Positions 41,370 to 51,056 of a stretch of DNA of 64,000 nucleotides are shown one piece after another. The stretch lies in NCBI RefSeq assembly GCF_000143625.1, contig NZ_GL379591.1, positions 38,710 through 102,709 of the forward strand, read 5' to 3'. The number at the start of each line of letters is the position of its first letter. Within the stretch, counting starts at the first letter, position 1. The position numbers and the translations under genes were made by a program. Origin of the DNA: Candidatus Regiella insecticola LSR1 (lineage in GTDB: Bacteria > Pseudomonadota > Gammaproteobacteria > Enterobacterales > Enterobacteriaceae). The notes under the pieces were generated by a model. It had not been told where the DNA came from. It ran no database searches and saw only the letters and a list, made by a program, of their open reading frames with translations.

Positions 41370-43837
41370 CTATTTTCCCACGATATTTTTAAAGATAATC
41401 GTTGCCGAGTCAGGATCGATTTTACTACGTAAAATACGTATCACTTCCTCGCCCTGCTGTTCCTGTGTGATCTGCATGCTTAATCCCGTACGGCGCTGTT
41501 CTCTGGTTTTGAGATGCGCCGCCGAGAAATTTTCAAACGGATCATTGGCCTGTTTATAGTGAAAATGCGCGTACCACAGGGGTTGCCTGGTCGTTTTGTC
41601 TTTTATTTCATACTCCTGCAGCCAATCCTGACTGTTTTTGGCGCCCAGTTTTTTTCGTTCACCCATTTTTTCTATCGATACCTCTTCTTGCTCCAGTAAA
41701 TATTTCAGGCGATTAATACGCGGATCCTGCTGCTTGCTCATTCTGAGGCGGAGAGTACGTCCTTTATCAATCAGATCTGTTGCCTTGCTTTCAAGATCGG
41801 TCGCCATTTTTGTTGCAGCGTCGTTTTCTGAACCACCGGACAGAGCCTGACGTAGCTCTGTAGCGCGCTGTTGCATACGCTTGGCCTGATGGCAAAGAAT
41901 TTCTTCTACCTCGCTGGGTATCATCGCCTGAGTCCTGGACTGATATTCGGCATTTTTGATAAAACGTTTGGTACTTGCCAGCATGTCGTTTGCATCTTTC
42001 ATTAATGATTTTAAGGTCTGGGCTGGCAGGGGAATTTTTCTGAACCTGGATGCGGTCGGTGCCCATTGATTTGGTAAAATCTCTTGAAATTCTCCGGAAA
42101 TTTCCTGTGAATTTGGATCAATGACTTCCATGATACGTGGCTGACTGGTATGGCTGCGCGGTCTTTCCTTACCAATCAACAGACCTTTTTTGGTACGAAA
42201 GATCCTCTTTACTGTAGCCGCATCCTGGCTAGAGCGAGGTGTCAAGGGCTGTTCAGGTGCCGATTGATGGGCGAGTGTGGCCAACATTTCCTCAGCGGAT
42301 TTTTTGCTATCGCTGATCCGCTCCAGCAGGCGATCTACGTACTCCTTACTCACCCAGGAAACAAAAATCTGCTGGAGGGTCTGATAATTCATTTCACTTT
42401 TTTCATACTGCTGGATAATGCTGTGCAACAGGGATTCACGCTCAGCAAGCGAAAATAATGACGGATTGTCTATTAACTCCAGGTACGTACACACGGTGTG
42501 TTTGACCGATGCGGACATCTCGTGAAGATCGTTAGATAAATTAACATAGCCAACAGTACTATCAGCGCTGATTTCGTGTTGCAGTGGGATCATGGATGCT
42601 AACAAGGGGATCTGACGGGTTTTCGTCGCAAGGGATGATCCACTGCTATCTTTCATCACGCGATTGAAGACCTCTTCACCTTGCCGAGAGAAAGTTTTTA
42701 ATTTGGCTAGATAGCTTTCTTCGGCAATTTGTTGCGCTAATACTTTGTCGGAGACATCAAGCACCCTTTTCAGGGCATTGCGACATTCTGCTAGATCAAA
42801 CTGGGTTAGGCCACTGATATAATCAGCGAGTGCCTGTTCGTATTTGCCAGAAGAAGCCTTCGTCAGATTATCCAAATCTCCCCAATACAATACCTTGCGT
42901 CTTCTGATATTAATAATAATCTCTTCTACTATCAAGGAGGCCATATCGTTGAATCTACTGGTATCAGCCATGGTGAACAATTTTTCTAATGTCTCAACTT
43001 CCTCCTGATAAAAACGGATACGCTCGTCAATGGCTTTCTCGAAATCAGCACGGTAGGTTGCCGGGTCTTGTTTATGAAGTTTCCAGATATCTGTCATTGA
43101 CTCGGTCATTTCCGGTTCCTTACTGAGAAACAACTGGTGTTTTGCATTAAGCTCTTTTCTTTCTGCAGCAAGTGATGCTAACGTTTTTTTTGGTCCGCCC
43201 CCTTTCAAGCCTAGTCGCTGCCATTCTCCCTCTTCCAGCACAGCAAATTGATTGGCAGAGGTCAATTGCGTCGGCTGGGTCGGGTTGATGCGATACAATT
43301 CATAGTGCCCCATGATGTTGGGTTTTTTCCAAGCGTAAAAGGTTTCACCATCGAGTTCGAGCGGCTGCATATCCCGCGCGGGAAACGGCAGGTAACGGTT
43401 AAATCGGGTTTGTGGCAACTCCAGAATGCCGGCAGCACGCGTCGGTAGCAGGGAGGTGTCGGCAGGGAAATAGGCTTTCCGCGCCGATAAATAACCGTCA
43501 ATCACCGCGCTACCGCCGTCAGTGTTATCACTGTAGCGAGTAAACTGTAGCAGTTGGCCATTTTGTAGGCTATTGGCGTCAGTGATGGGGGCACCGTAGA
43601 AAATCAGCGGATCCGCTTCCAGTACCAGTATTTTGCCGGTGGCTTGCGGATTATCCATAATAATCGCCCGCAGCGTGCGTTTATCGGCCACGCCCTCATT
43701 AATGCCATCCAGCTCAATCACACAGGTACCGGTATCAAGCACTTCATCAGTGAAAGCCTGGGGTTTACCAAACAGTGGGTCGATTTTTACCCGTGCGCTC
43801 ACGGTGTTTTGATAAACGCAGTACGCTCTGCGGTAAT
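41370..43837 (-). pseudogene. C-terminal ~820 residues of a very large dermonecrotic-toxin-like (DUF6543-like) protein, 5' cut by IS3
   Basis: The frame is open from inside the IS3 end; host sequence begins at 43837 (NYRRAYCVYQNTVSARVKIDPLFGKPQ...) and runs ~822 codons to 41370. The C-terminal segment LWYAHFHYKQANDPFENFSAAHLKTREQRRTGLSMQ resembles the conserved end of large Pseudomonas/Xenorhabdus proteins annotated as dermonecrotic toxin or DUF6543, usually more than 1,500 aa. The middle is rich in predicted helices and charged coiled-coil-like stretches (for example TLASLAAERKELNAKHQLF). No signal peptide or start is retained. IS3 insertion removed the N-terminal part, whose remainder is not in this window. 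Family recognition is from memory and moderate. Confidence 0.62.
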
Positions 43838-43870
43838 TGTCAATGTAGTTGTCGCCCAGGATGTAAAATC

Positions 43871-44013
43871 CTAGGCTGCTTTTTTGGCGTCTGGTTTCAC
43901 CTTTTTTTCTCTGGATTTTTGTGGATTTAAATGAACTTCTTTCACATACGGCCACTGACGGATTTGACCTGCCCAGCGTGTAGGGTTTGCAGCGCGTGCC
44001 TTTTCATACACTA
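43871..44013 (-). pseudogene. IS3 OrfB C-terminal fragment (copy 2)
   Basis: Reads VYEKARAANPTRWAGQIRQW...VHLNPQ then KKVKPDAKKAA-stop, the tail of IS3-family OrfB. It is cut from the rest by IS910 at 44014. Confidence 0.85.
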
Positions 44014-44923
44014 GACCTCTTCGGAAACTAGCATTCATATAAGAATTTTGGTAAAACACTCCTGAACAAGGAGCCGCCATGAAATATGAAGTAATAAAAG
44101 TACTGGAAGAGGAAAAATTTCGTCGCTTAACGGGTGTTAAACGCAGTACATTTGAAAAGATGATAAAGATATTGAATGAAGCAGATAAGAGTAAGCAAGG
44201 GAAAGGAGGTCGGAAACCCAAGCGGGGTTTAGAAGAGCGCTTATTAATGGCACTGGAGTATATACGAGAATATCGCACTTATTTTCATGTCAGCCAAAGC
44301 TATGGCGTGAGTGAGAGCACATGCTATGAAACGATTAAATGGATAGAGAATACGCTAATAAAGCATCCTGATTTTGCCCTACCTGGACGCAAAGCTGTAT
44401 TAAAAAGGGATAGGGAGTATGAGCTGGTTCTTATTGATGCCACAGAAACGCCGATTGAACGTCCCCAAAAAAACAAAAGCCGTTTTACTCAGGAAAAAAG
44501 AAACGACACACCTTAAAAACACAAGTGCTCGTTGATAAAAAAAGTAAAGCAGTCATCTGTACAAGCTTTACGAATGGGAGGCGCCATGATTTTAGGTTGT
44601 TTAAGGAGTCTGGTGTGCGAATACATCCTGACATCAAAACAGTTACCGATACAGGTTACCAAGGGCTTGGCAAGATTCATTCAAACTCGGCGTTGCCTAA
44701 GAAAAAGACAAAGAAAAATCCCTTAACAAAAGAAGATAAACGCAACAATCGTGCGTTATCAAGCCAGCGTGTATTAAACGAACATGTCATTGGTATGATT
44801 AAAAGATTTAAAATTGTATCAGACCGTTATCGAAACAGGCGAAAACGTTTTGGATTAAGATTTAATCTGATTGCTGCAATTTATAACATGGAAATTAGAT
44901 AAATGATAGTTTCCGAAGAGGTC
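44014..44923 (+). mobile_element. IS910 copy 2, inserted in IS3 OrfB
   Basis: 910 bp, same ends as copy 1, flanked by TA (44012-44013, 44924-44925). Nearly identical to 13221-14130. It is the youngest insertion in this stack. Confidence 0.95.
44079..44902 (+). CDS. IS910 transposase (OrfA/OrfB, -1 frameshift), copy 2
   Basis: Same protein as the copy at 13286-14109: OrfA 44079-44516, slippery heptamer A AAA AAC at 44468-44474, OrfB continuing to 44902. All three DDE residues are present, so it is likely functional. Confidence 0.88.
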
Positions 44924-45886
44924 TACTGTGTTACGCTGAGCTAATAGGGCTTTATCAAGGCCTGCATGTCTTTGTGCAGGTGTGACAAATTCAATGGCAC
45001 TGTGGCGATGCTCTTGATTATACCAGTGCACCACGTGTTCGACCCATGCGCGGGCGTCTTGAAGGTTGTCAAAAGGGTTAACCGGGTACTCAGGGCGATA
45101 TTTTAGCGTCTTGAAGGCCGATTCAGAATAGGGATTGTCGTTGCTCAGGGAGGGTCGACTCAACGAAGTCGCTATTCCCAATGTTTCGAGCGTAAACAAC
45201 AGGATAGCGCCTTTCATCGGGCTGCCGTTGTCGGAGTGTAGGGTGACTTGACCGGGCAAAATCCCCTCACGCTGACAAATATCTTTGATCATATCACTGG
45301 CATGTTGGGCACTTTCTTCAGCATATACCTGCCAACCGACAATCTTACGGCTAAAAATATCGAGGAAAAGGTAGAGGTAAAAATACTGGCCTTTAATACG
45401 GCTGGGGAGATAAGTGATATCCCAACTGTAGAGCTGGTTGGGCGCGGTGGCACAGAGTGCCCGAGGCTTAAAACGTGGTTTTGCCGGGCGTTCTGCTCGT
45501 CGATGCTTCAGTTGCCTGGCGTCCCGCAATACGCGATAAAAAGTGGATTCGGAGGCGAAATAGAGCCCTTCATCAGCCAACATCGGCACAATTTGACTCG
45601 GGGGTAAATGAGCAAATTTGGCCGAAGAGGTTATTTCCAGTAGCTTAGCCCGCTCACAGGGTGAGAGTTTGTGGGGCGGCGGCGCTGTTCGGCGCGTTCG
45701 GCCATCCACTTGCTCGATAGCTTTCTGCCAGCGCTGTAGGGTTCGCGTGCTTAGCCCAATCAGGAGACAAGCCTGTTGTTGCCGCGCTCCGGCCTGCGTT
45801 GATTCAGTAATCCACATCATAATAGACTGGCGCTGTTCGGGAATAATCATTTTTCCTCTTACTGCGTTGTGTTCGCTTCGGGTCAC
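44924..45886 (-). pseudogene. IS3-family OrfB transposase, 5' and central part (copy 2, cut by IS910)
   Basis: Carries the HTH, the first Asp (YSWDITYLPS), the second Asp (LHSDNGSPMKGA) and the catalytic Glu (YSESAFKTLKYRPEYP), then AWVEHVVHWYNQEHRHSAIEFVTPAQRHAGLDKALLAQRNTV. The last ~45 codons lie beyond IS910 at 43871-44013. The protein as read now ends in IS910-encoded residues. Likely inactive. The true start is probably MIIPEQRQS downstream of 45886. Confidence 0.87.
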
Positions 45887-46097
45887 AAAAATCCGCGCGC
45901 CATTGCTTCAGGTGATGAACAAAAATACCCTGCCCCCTGCACCAAGAGGCGAGTTCACTTTCTGCTAAACAACTTCTTAGCTTCCTCGGCGGCACGTTAA
46001 GTTCATCCGCAATGGCTTTCATTGTACGCCCATTCCGATGATAAACCTTACACAGCGCCTGCTCTTTAAACTCTTCCGAATACGTCGGTTTTTCCAT
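45804..46097 (-). CDS. IS3-family OrfA (copy 2)
   Basis: 97 aa, the same protein as 39705-39998. It overlaps OrfB in a different frame, the usual IS3 arrangement for a frameshifted OrfAB transposase. Confidence 0.78.
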   Translation of the reverse strand: MEKPTYSEEFKEQALCKVYHRNGRTMKAIADELNVPPRKLRSCLAESELASWCRGQGIFVHHLKQWRADFCDPKRTQRSKRKNDYSRTAPVYYDVDY

Positions 46098-46159
46098 GAT
46101 TATATCGCCTCTTTATTAGTTCCCATTAACGAAAATTAGAGGCGACAACTAGACTGACA

Positions 46160-46242
46160 CTAGGGGAAACCGAAGTGCGCCTGTTTTTAGCTGAACTGGA
46201 AGAGAACATGGCCAAAATCAAAGCGTATGGGCGGGTGGCGTA
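46160..46242 (+). pseudogene. 3' tail of an unidentified gene
   Basis: Directly after the IS3 end the plus strand reads GETEVRLFLAELEENMAKIK AYGRVA-stop (stop at 46240-46242). About 26 codons of an unrecognised protein whose 5' part was lost at the IS. Confidence 0.4.
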
Positions 46243-46348
46243 ATACTGCTGATGAAAAAATTCATCGTCTACTAATCATAATGCGTGTAAAGTTATTCGG
46301 TGATAAATCGACACCGTAAGGTAACTATAATCAGAGAGAAAACACGGA

Positions 46349-47305
46349 ATGTCTAGCATATCAAAGCCCCATGACGCCCTTTTCAAGCGGTCGTTACAGC
46401 ATAAACAAATTATGGTCGATTGGTTGGTGCATCATCTTCCAAAGGAAACATTAGCATTGATTGGTACTGCTACATTAAAGATGGCCTCCAGCGAATATGT
46501 CCCCAAATGGCCTGATACGCTGTACAGCGATATCGTTTACAGTTGCAAGATAGGCGGAAAGCCGGGCTATATCTACCTGGCGGCGGAGCACCAGAGCAGT
46601 GATGATGAGATGATGGCGTTTCGCATCCTGTGTTACGTTGTCGAGTTGATGAATAATCACCTGAAGCAAGGGCATAAAAAATTACCGATTGTGTTACCCC
46701 TGGTGCTGTATCACGGAGAAAAATCGCCTTATCCTTACTCAACAAAGATATGGGATTGCTTTGAGAATCCCGAATTAGCCAAAGCGATAGCACTCAAGCC
46801 CTTTCAACTCATTGATTTAACCGTCATGTCAGATGAAGAGATAAATCAACACGGTTTAGCGTCAGTGATGGAAATTTTGTTCAAACACTATCGCCAAAGG
46901 CAGTCACCTTTTAGCTGGTTAGGAGCCTTGTTATCGAAAGGCAAAATGACTACAATTTACAGACAAGTGAGCCCGGATTATTTTAAAGATGTCCTGCGGT
47001 ACTTTATTGAAATATGTGGTAAAGCCAATGAAACCGGCACAGATGAGCTCGATAAAGCATTGGCACTGTGGGTTCAATCCGTTCCAAAGGAGGCACAGGA
47101 GGACGTTATGACATTTGCACAACAACTTGAAAAACGCGGTGAAGAGCGCGGTGAACAACGCGGCATGCGAAAGGGCATGCAACAGGGTCGTCAGGAAAGA
47201 AATGTAGAAATTGCCAAACAGCTTCTTGCCAGTAATGTTGATCGCTCCGTGATTAAAATGTCTACCGGACTTTCGGATGAAGAGCTTGACATGCTGTTAC
47301 ATTAA
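46349..47305 (+). CDS. Rpn-family recombination-promoting nuclease
   Basis: 318 aa, MSSISKPHDALFKRSLQHKQIMVDWLVHHLP..., with the PD-(D/E)XK core typical of the family (YSDIVYSCKIGGKPGYIYLAAEHQSSDDEMMAFRILCYVV, where D and E-x-Q are the catalytic residues), PIVLPLVLYHGEKSPYPYST, and a charged C-terminal tail (EKRGEERGEQRGMRKGMQQGRQE). Rpn proteins (formerly Transposase_31/YhgA-like) are DNA endonucleases that raise RecA-independent recombination, often in multicopy in IS-rich enterobacteria. Appears intact. Confidence 0.88.
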   Translation: MSSISKPHDALFKRSLQHKQIMVDWLVHHLPKETLALIGTATLKMASSEYVPKWPDTLYSDIVYSCKIGGKPGYIYLAAEHQSSDDEMMAFRILCYVVELMNNHLKQGHKKLPIVLPLVLYHGEKSPYPYSTKIWDCFENPELAKAIALKPFQLIDLTVMSDEEINQHGLASVMEILFKHYRQRQSPFSWLGALLSKGKMTTIYRQVSPDYFKDVLRYFIEICGKANETGTDELDKALALWVQSVPKEAQEDVMTFAQQLEKRGEERGEQRGMRKGMQQGRQERNVEIAKQLLASNVDRSVIKMSTGLSDEELDMLLH

Positions 47306-47444
47306 GTTTCTTTTCGCTCCCGCTCCCTATTTTCTAAGCTAACCGATACCGCCTACGCCAGTACGCGGTTTTTTTACGCCTGTTGATTCAATTAAACCAA
47401 CACTTAATCCTTTCCCGATAGGCAATAATCAAGGAGAACTCACT

Positions 47445-47627
47445 ATGCCTAAAGAAAATCTTCCCATCGTGGCCGGCATCATTGTCACCACCGATGCAAT
47501 CGACCGTTTTAACCTTAATGCCATTCACAAAGCGAGTGGCGAAGGTGAACATAAACGGCCATCCAAATGGCTCGCCACCGCTCAATCTCAAGAACTGATA
47601 CGGCTTATGCGGTATAAATTGATTTAA
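47445..47627 (+). pseudogene. KilA-N domain protein fragment
   Basis: Starts at an ATG with AAGGAG 9-10 nt upstream: MPKENLPIVAGIIVTTDAIDRFNLNAIHKASG...HKRPSKWLATAQSQELI, the first part of a KilA-N DNA-binding domain of phage antirepressors. IS630 begins at 47613, so only ~56 native codons remain. It indicates a former prophage here. Confidence 0.7.
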
Positions 47628-48387
47628 AATAAAGGGTCAGAAAACAAGGTATCGATATCACATAGTCGCTTTCTGCGAAGGGCTTTAGCTTGAGCCCATT
47701 TGTGCTCAATGGGATTCATGTCAGGAGAATACGTGGGGAGATATTCGAGAATAAAGCCAGCTTTCTGTATAGCAGTCTGGATGTCTTGGCGTTTATGGAA
47801 GCGCACATTATCCATCACAAGGACTGCCCCTGGAGGGGATTTTGGCAGTAAATCTTTGGGTGACCCAGGCATAAAAAATATCGCTGTTGATATGGCAGTC
47901 GAAGGTACAAACCGTAGTTAATTTTCCGTTAAGCTGTGCACCAATGACATTAGTACGTGCTTTGGCATGGCAATCGTGTTGGCCGTAACAGCGCTTCCCT
48001 TTCACTGAATAACCATAAAGACGCGGCATATCATGAGCAAAACCGCTTTCATCCACGTTAGCCCTGGAGCTTAGTCTGAAAATCTTTTCGAGCTTGGACG
48101 TCGGCTTTGGGGGGATAAAATGTTTTTTTTATAGCTAAAACCCGCCCGCTTTAAGGCATCACAGATACCCCTGGCACTCACACCCATCCGTGGCGCCCGC
48201 TCGTGCTGAGACGCGTCAGGGTAGGTTTCCACATCCAGAATCAACGCCGCTCTGTTTATTTTGGTAGCGGGTTTATTACGCGTCAAACAAGGCTCCAGGC
48301 GTTTCGCCCATCGCATCAAACTGGCACTTCCTACACCTTGGTATTTATAGGTCAATAAATCATTTCGATATTGTACGTCAATTTATA
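47613..48387 (-). mobile_element. IS630-family element, degenerate
   Basis: Ends TATAAATTGA (47613) and TCAATTTATA (to 48387) are inverted. Size ~775 bp is short for IS630 (about 1.1 kb), so internal deletions are likely. The transposase is broken into at least three frames. Confidence 0.8.
47624..48355 (-). pseudogene. IS630-family transposase, frameshifted
   Basis: Three successive pieces: 48355-48071 (HTH region, RAALILDVETYPDASQHERAPRMGVS...CDALKRAGFSYKKN), 48056-47808 (MDESGFAHDMPRLYGYSVKGKRCYG, with the first Asp-Glu) and 47872-47624 (VLVMDNVRFHKRQDI...LEYLPTYSPDMNPIEHKWAQAK, with DN and the NPIE catalytic Glu). All DDE motifs are recognisable, but at least two frameshifts separate them. 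Confidence 0.88.
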
Positions 48388-48696
48388 ACACCTAAGCCAT
48401 AACATAACAATGTGATTTTTAACACCCATCAGTACACCAATAGTACACTATTACCATTCAATATATTGATTTTATTACTAATAAGTCCAATCGAGCATCG
48501 GCGCGACGGAAAAACGATGGGCAGGGTATTTTGGCTCAGTGCCGCTGTTATCAATGGTTGGGGGGGGGGAGGGAGGGTTGCTTTATTTTCGTGCATTTTT
48601 TGTCTTTATGTCGTATTTTTTCTTTATGAGCACCCCATGCAGCACCCATAATACCCTTTCGAATTGACGTTTCTACTGACTCACTAGCCCGGGTAT
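48388..48696. other. Noncoding stretch with a G-rich homopolymer
   Basis: About 310 bp with no supported gene. Contains ggggggggggagggaggg near 48553-48570, an unstable homopurine run in an otherwise AT-rich genome. Confidence 0.4.
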
Positions 48697-48940
48697 GGCA
48701 CTGTTAACAAAGTGTATTCATATAACTTGTTGAAATAATTATAATTTAAATACATTTAAAGTAAACGGTTCCTCTTTAAAAAAACAGATAAATCGATTTT
48801 TTATGGCAGCGATCGGCGAATTCTTTCAATGATGAAGCCGATCACAAAAAGTATTATTTTTATCTCATCATTATTTTATGCGTCCTAAATATTTTTATAA
48901 ATTCTTTTTTATTCAATAGTTTAACTTTGTTAACAGTGCC
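48697..48940. mobile_element. 244 bp MITE with 17 bp perfect inverted ends
   Basis: Left end GGCACTGTTAACAAAGT (48697-48713), right end ACTTTGTTAACAGTGCC (48924-48940). The interior is AT-rich and noncoding. The ends resemble those of IS6-family elements (GGCACTGTTGCAAA in IS26), so a full-length IS of that sort may mobilise it. No autonomous copy is in this window. Confidence 0.75.
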
Positions 48941-48941
48941 A

Positions 48942-49043
48942 TAGCCAAATCAGTTTAATTTGATTCTGTGTTGTCGTCGCCTACCGTACTATTTGTACTG
49001 TCTGCGCTCCTCCGCCTTGAATCAAATTAAACTGATTCGGCTA
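48942..49043. repeat. Rep-B copy (102 bp)
   Basis: tagccaaatcagtttaattt ... aaattaaactgattcggcta with TA after it; inverse relative to 25770-25872 and abutting the 244 bp MITE. Confidence 0.82.
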
Positions 49044-49064
49044 TAACGTCCCAGGGCAGTGATA

Positions 49065-49349
49065 TCAGGCAAAAGCCAATTTGTGCAAATGACTGATGTC
49101 TATCTTTTGTCTGGCTTCATGCAAACTGTAATTTGTCTGTATTTTTAACCAGGTTTCAGGGGTACTGCCAACAACGGCTGACAGTCTCAATGCCATTTCC
49201 GGCGTGACTGTGGTTTGACCAGATAGCAACCGACTGGCTGTTGACGGTGCTATATCCATTGCTTTTGCGAACTGTCGGAGACTCACATGCATGTCTTTCA
49301 GTGTTTCTGCAATAATTTCGCCAGGGTAGGCAGGGTTAGCCATTCTCAT
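49065..49349 (-). CDS. higA: HigA-family antitoxin
   Basis: 94 aa, MRMANPAYPGEIIAETLKDMHVSLRQFAKAMDIAPSTASRLLSGQTTVTPEMALRLS...TPETWLKIQTNYSLHEAR, a complete HigA/VapI-type XRE antitoxin (HTH about residues 20-60). It lies immediately after higB, with the higB stop overlapping its start (TAATG). The toxin is broken, so the antitoxin may be an orphan or may regulate in trans. Confidence 0.9.
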   Translation of the reverse strand: MRMANPAYPGEIIAETLKDMHVSLRQFAKAMDIAPSTASRLLSGQTTVTPEMALRLSAVVGSTPETWLKIQTNYSLHEARQKIDISHLHKLAFA

Positions 49350-49600
49350 TAGTGATAATCCTCCAAGTTGAGAATTTCTGCATCACCATCAATAAATCTG
49401 AAAGTAATACGCCAGTTACCGGAAACACTAATTGACCAGATGTCTTTACGATCACCTCGTAGCCAGGCATGTCGATTCCGTCTATGCAGTCATACGGTAA
49501 GCCGTGTTTTTATACGGTTAACCAATTGCTGCTCAATGCCACTGCTATCGTATTTGAGGAAAAACTTTTTCAACCCTTTATGCTTAAAGCTTTTTATCAT
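49349..49600 (-). pseudogene. higB: higB toxin, decayed
   Basis: Begins MIKSFKHKGLKKFFLKYDSSGIEQQLVNRIKTRLTV then hits TGA. A segment in another frame reads DGIDMPGYEV, and after a second shift RGDRKDIWSISVSGNWRITFRFIDGDAEILNLEDYH completes the HigB fold. Two small indels in the middle abolish the toxin. HigB is a ribosome-dependent mRNA interferase. Confidence 0.82.
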
Positions 49601-49820
49601 GACATCATCCATGCTCCTCAATATGGAACAGCATAGCATGTGTTCCATATCGTGCAGCACTCTTTGAATTTTGTGGTGCTAATTTTCATCAATTAAGCGC
49701 AGCTCAATGAAGATTTCGAATATATTTTGTTTTTAATGCAGGCTATCGGTATTCTAGCTAATCGACAATCTTTAAGCTTGTCATTTTTTTGGTCTATTAA
49801 AAAACGTATAGGTACTTTGC
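49601..49820. other. ackA upstream region
   Basis: 220 bp between higB and ackA. It should hold the ackA promoter; no clear consensus or repeat copy is recognised (gaagatttcgaatat at 49711 may be a Rep-C trace). Confidence 0.35.
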
Positions 49821-51056
49821 ATGTCAACAAGTCAATTGGTACTGGTTCTTAACTGCGGTAGCTCCTCGCTCAAATTCGCTATTATCGACCCCACCGACGG
49901 CACAGAACATCTGTCTGGTTTAGCCGAATGTCTTCATCTTTCTGATGCGCGGATTAAATGGAAGATCGAGGGTAATAAAGAAGAAGAAAAGTTAAACGCC
50001 AATGCCACCCACAAAGATGCGCTCAATTTTATGGTTAATACTATTTTGAAGGGAAAAGAAGCGCTACTTAGCCAAATAAAGGCCATTGGTCACCGGGTAG
50101 TCCACGGCGGTGAAAAATTTACCCGCTCGGTAATTATTAACAAGGATGTCATCAAAGGTATTGAAGAGGCTATCCCTTTTGCGCCTTTACATAATCCTGC
50201 GCATTTGATCGGTATCGATGAAGCGTTAAAAGCGTTCCCTGATTTAGAAGAAAAAAACGTGGCGGTATTTGATACCGCTTTTCATCAAACCATGCCAGAA
50301 GCCTCTTACCTTTATGCCCTGCCTTATTCTCTATATGAAAAGCATGGCATCCGCCGTTACGGCGCTCACGGCACCAGCCATGATTATGTTAGTAAGCAAG
50401 CGGCTAAAAAATTAAACAAAAAGATCAATGAACTCAATGTTATCACTTGCCATTTAGGTAATGGTGGATCAGTGGCCGCAATATGTAACGGTCAATGTGT
50501 CGATACCTCGATGGGACTCACCCCCTTGGAAGGGTTGGTGATGGGGACACGTTGTGGTGATATCGATCCTGCGATTATTTTTTATCTCTATAATTCTCTC
50601 GGAATGAGCATGGAGCAAATTAATACCTTACTCACCAAAGAATCAGGGTTATTCGGTCTAACCGAAAAGACCAGCGATTGTCGTTACGTTGAGGATAACT
50701 GTGCAACTCACGATAATGCTAAACGGGCGATGGATGTTTTTTGCCACCGCTTAGCAAAATATATTGCGTCTTACACCACACTGATGGAAGGCCGTTTAGA
50801 TGCGATTATCTTCACCGGAGGCATTGGCGAAAACTCAGCGCCAATCCGTAAACGCACGCTAGATAAATTGGCGCTGTTAGGTTTTAAAATTGATGACGAA
50901 AAAAATATCAAAGCCTGCTTTGGCAAATCAGGGGACATTACTAAAGAGGGTAGCCGCTTAGCGATGGTCATTCCAACCAATGAAGAGCTCTCCATTGCAC
51001 AAGATACGGCACGTTTGACTGGAATAGCGGAGGAGACACCATGTCCCGTAAAGTGA
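49821..51056 (+). CDS. ackA: AckA, acetate kinase, 3' end extended into pta
   Basis: Converts acetyl phosphate plus ADP to acetate plus ATP (reversible). Motifs: [17 protein letters not shown] (phosphate loop), [64 protein letters not shown] and [13 protein letters not shown]. 411 aa versus 400 in E. coli: after ...AQDTARLTG the normal stop is missing and the frame runs on 11 codons, ending in TGA at 51054-51056 inside pta. The core is intact, so it is probably active. Confidence 0.96.
   Translation: MSTSQLVLVLNCGSSSLKFAIIDPTDGTEHLSGLAECLHLSDARIKWKIEGNKEEEKLNANATHKDALNFMVNTILKGKEALLSQIKAIGHRVVHGGEKFTRSVIINKDVIKGIEEAIPFAPLHNPAHLIGIDEALKAFPDLEEKNVAVFDTAFHQTMPEASYLYALPYSLYEKHGIRRYGAHGTSHDYVSKQAAKKLNKKINELNVITCHLGNGGSVAAICNGQCVDTSMGLTPLEGLVMGTRCGDIDPAIIFYLYNSLGMSMEQINTLLTKESGLFGLTEKTSDCRYVEDNCATHDNAKRAMDVFCHRLAKYIASYTTLMEGRLDAIIFTGGIGENSAPIRKRTLDKLALLGFKIDDEKNIKACFGKSGDITKEGSRLAMVIPTNEELSIAQDTARLTGIAEETPCPVK

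Larger units (their letters stand above)
43838..46159 (-). mobile_element. IS3-family element copy 2, interrupted by IS910
   Basis: Ends TGTCAATGTAGTTGTCGCCC (43838) and the inverse of TGTCAGTCTAGTTGTCGCC (to 46159). Without IS910 and its TA duplication it is 1410 bp, normal for IS3. The flanks (…gtaat / ctagg…) show no obvious target duplication, suggesting recombination after insertion. Confidence 0.88.

Noticed and set aside
48551..48572. Poly-G tract as a phase-variation switch
   Set aside because: No reading frame or promoter element is placed to be switched by it.
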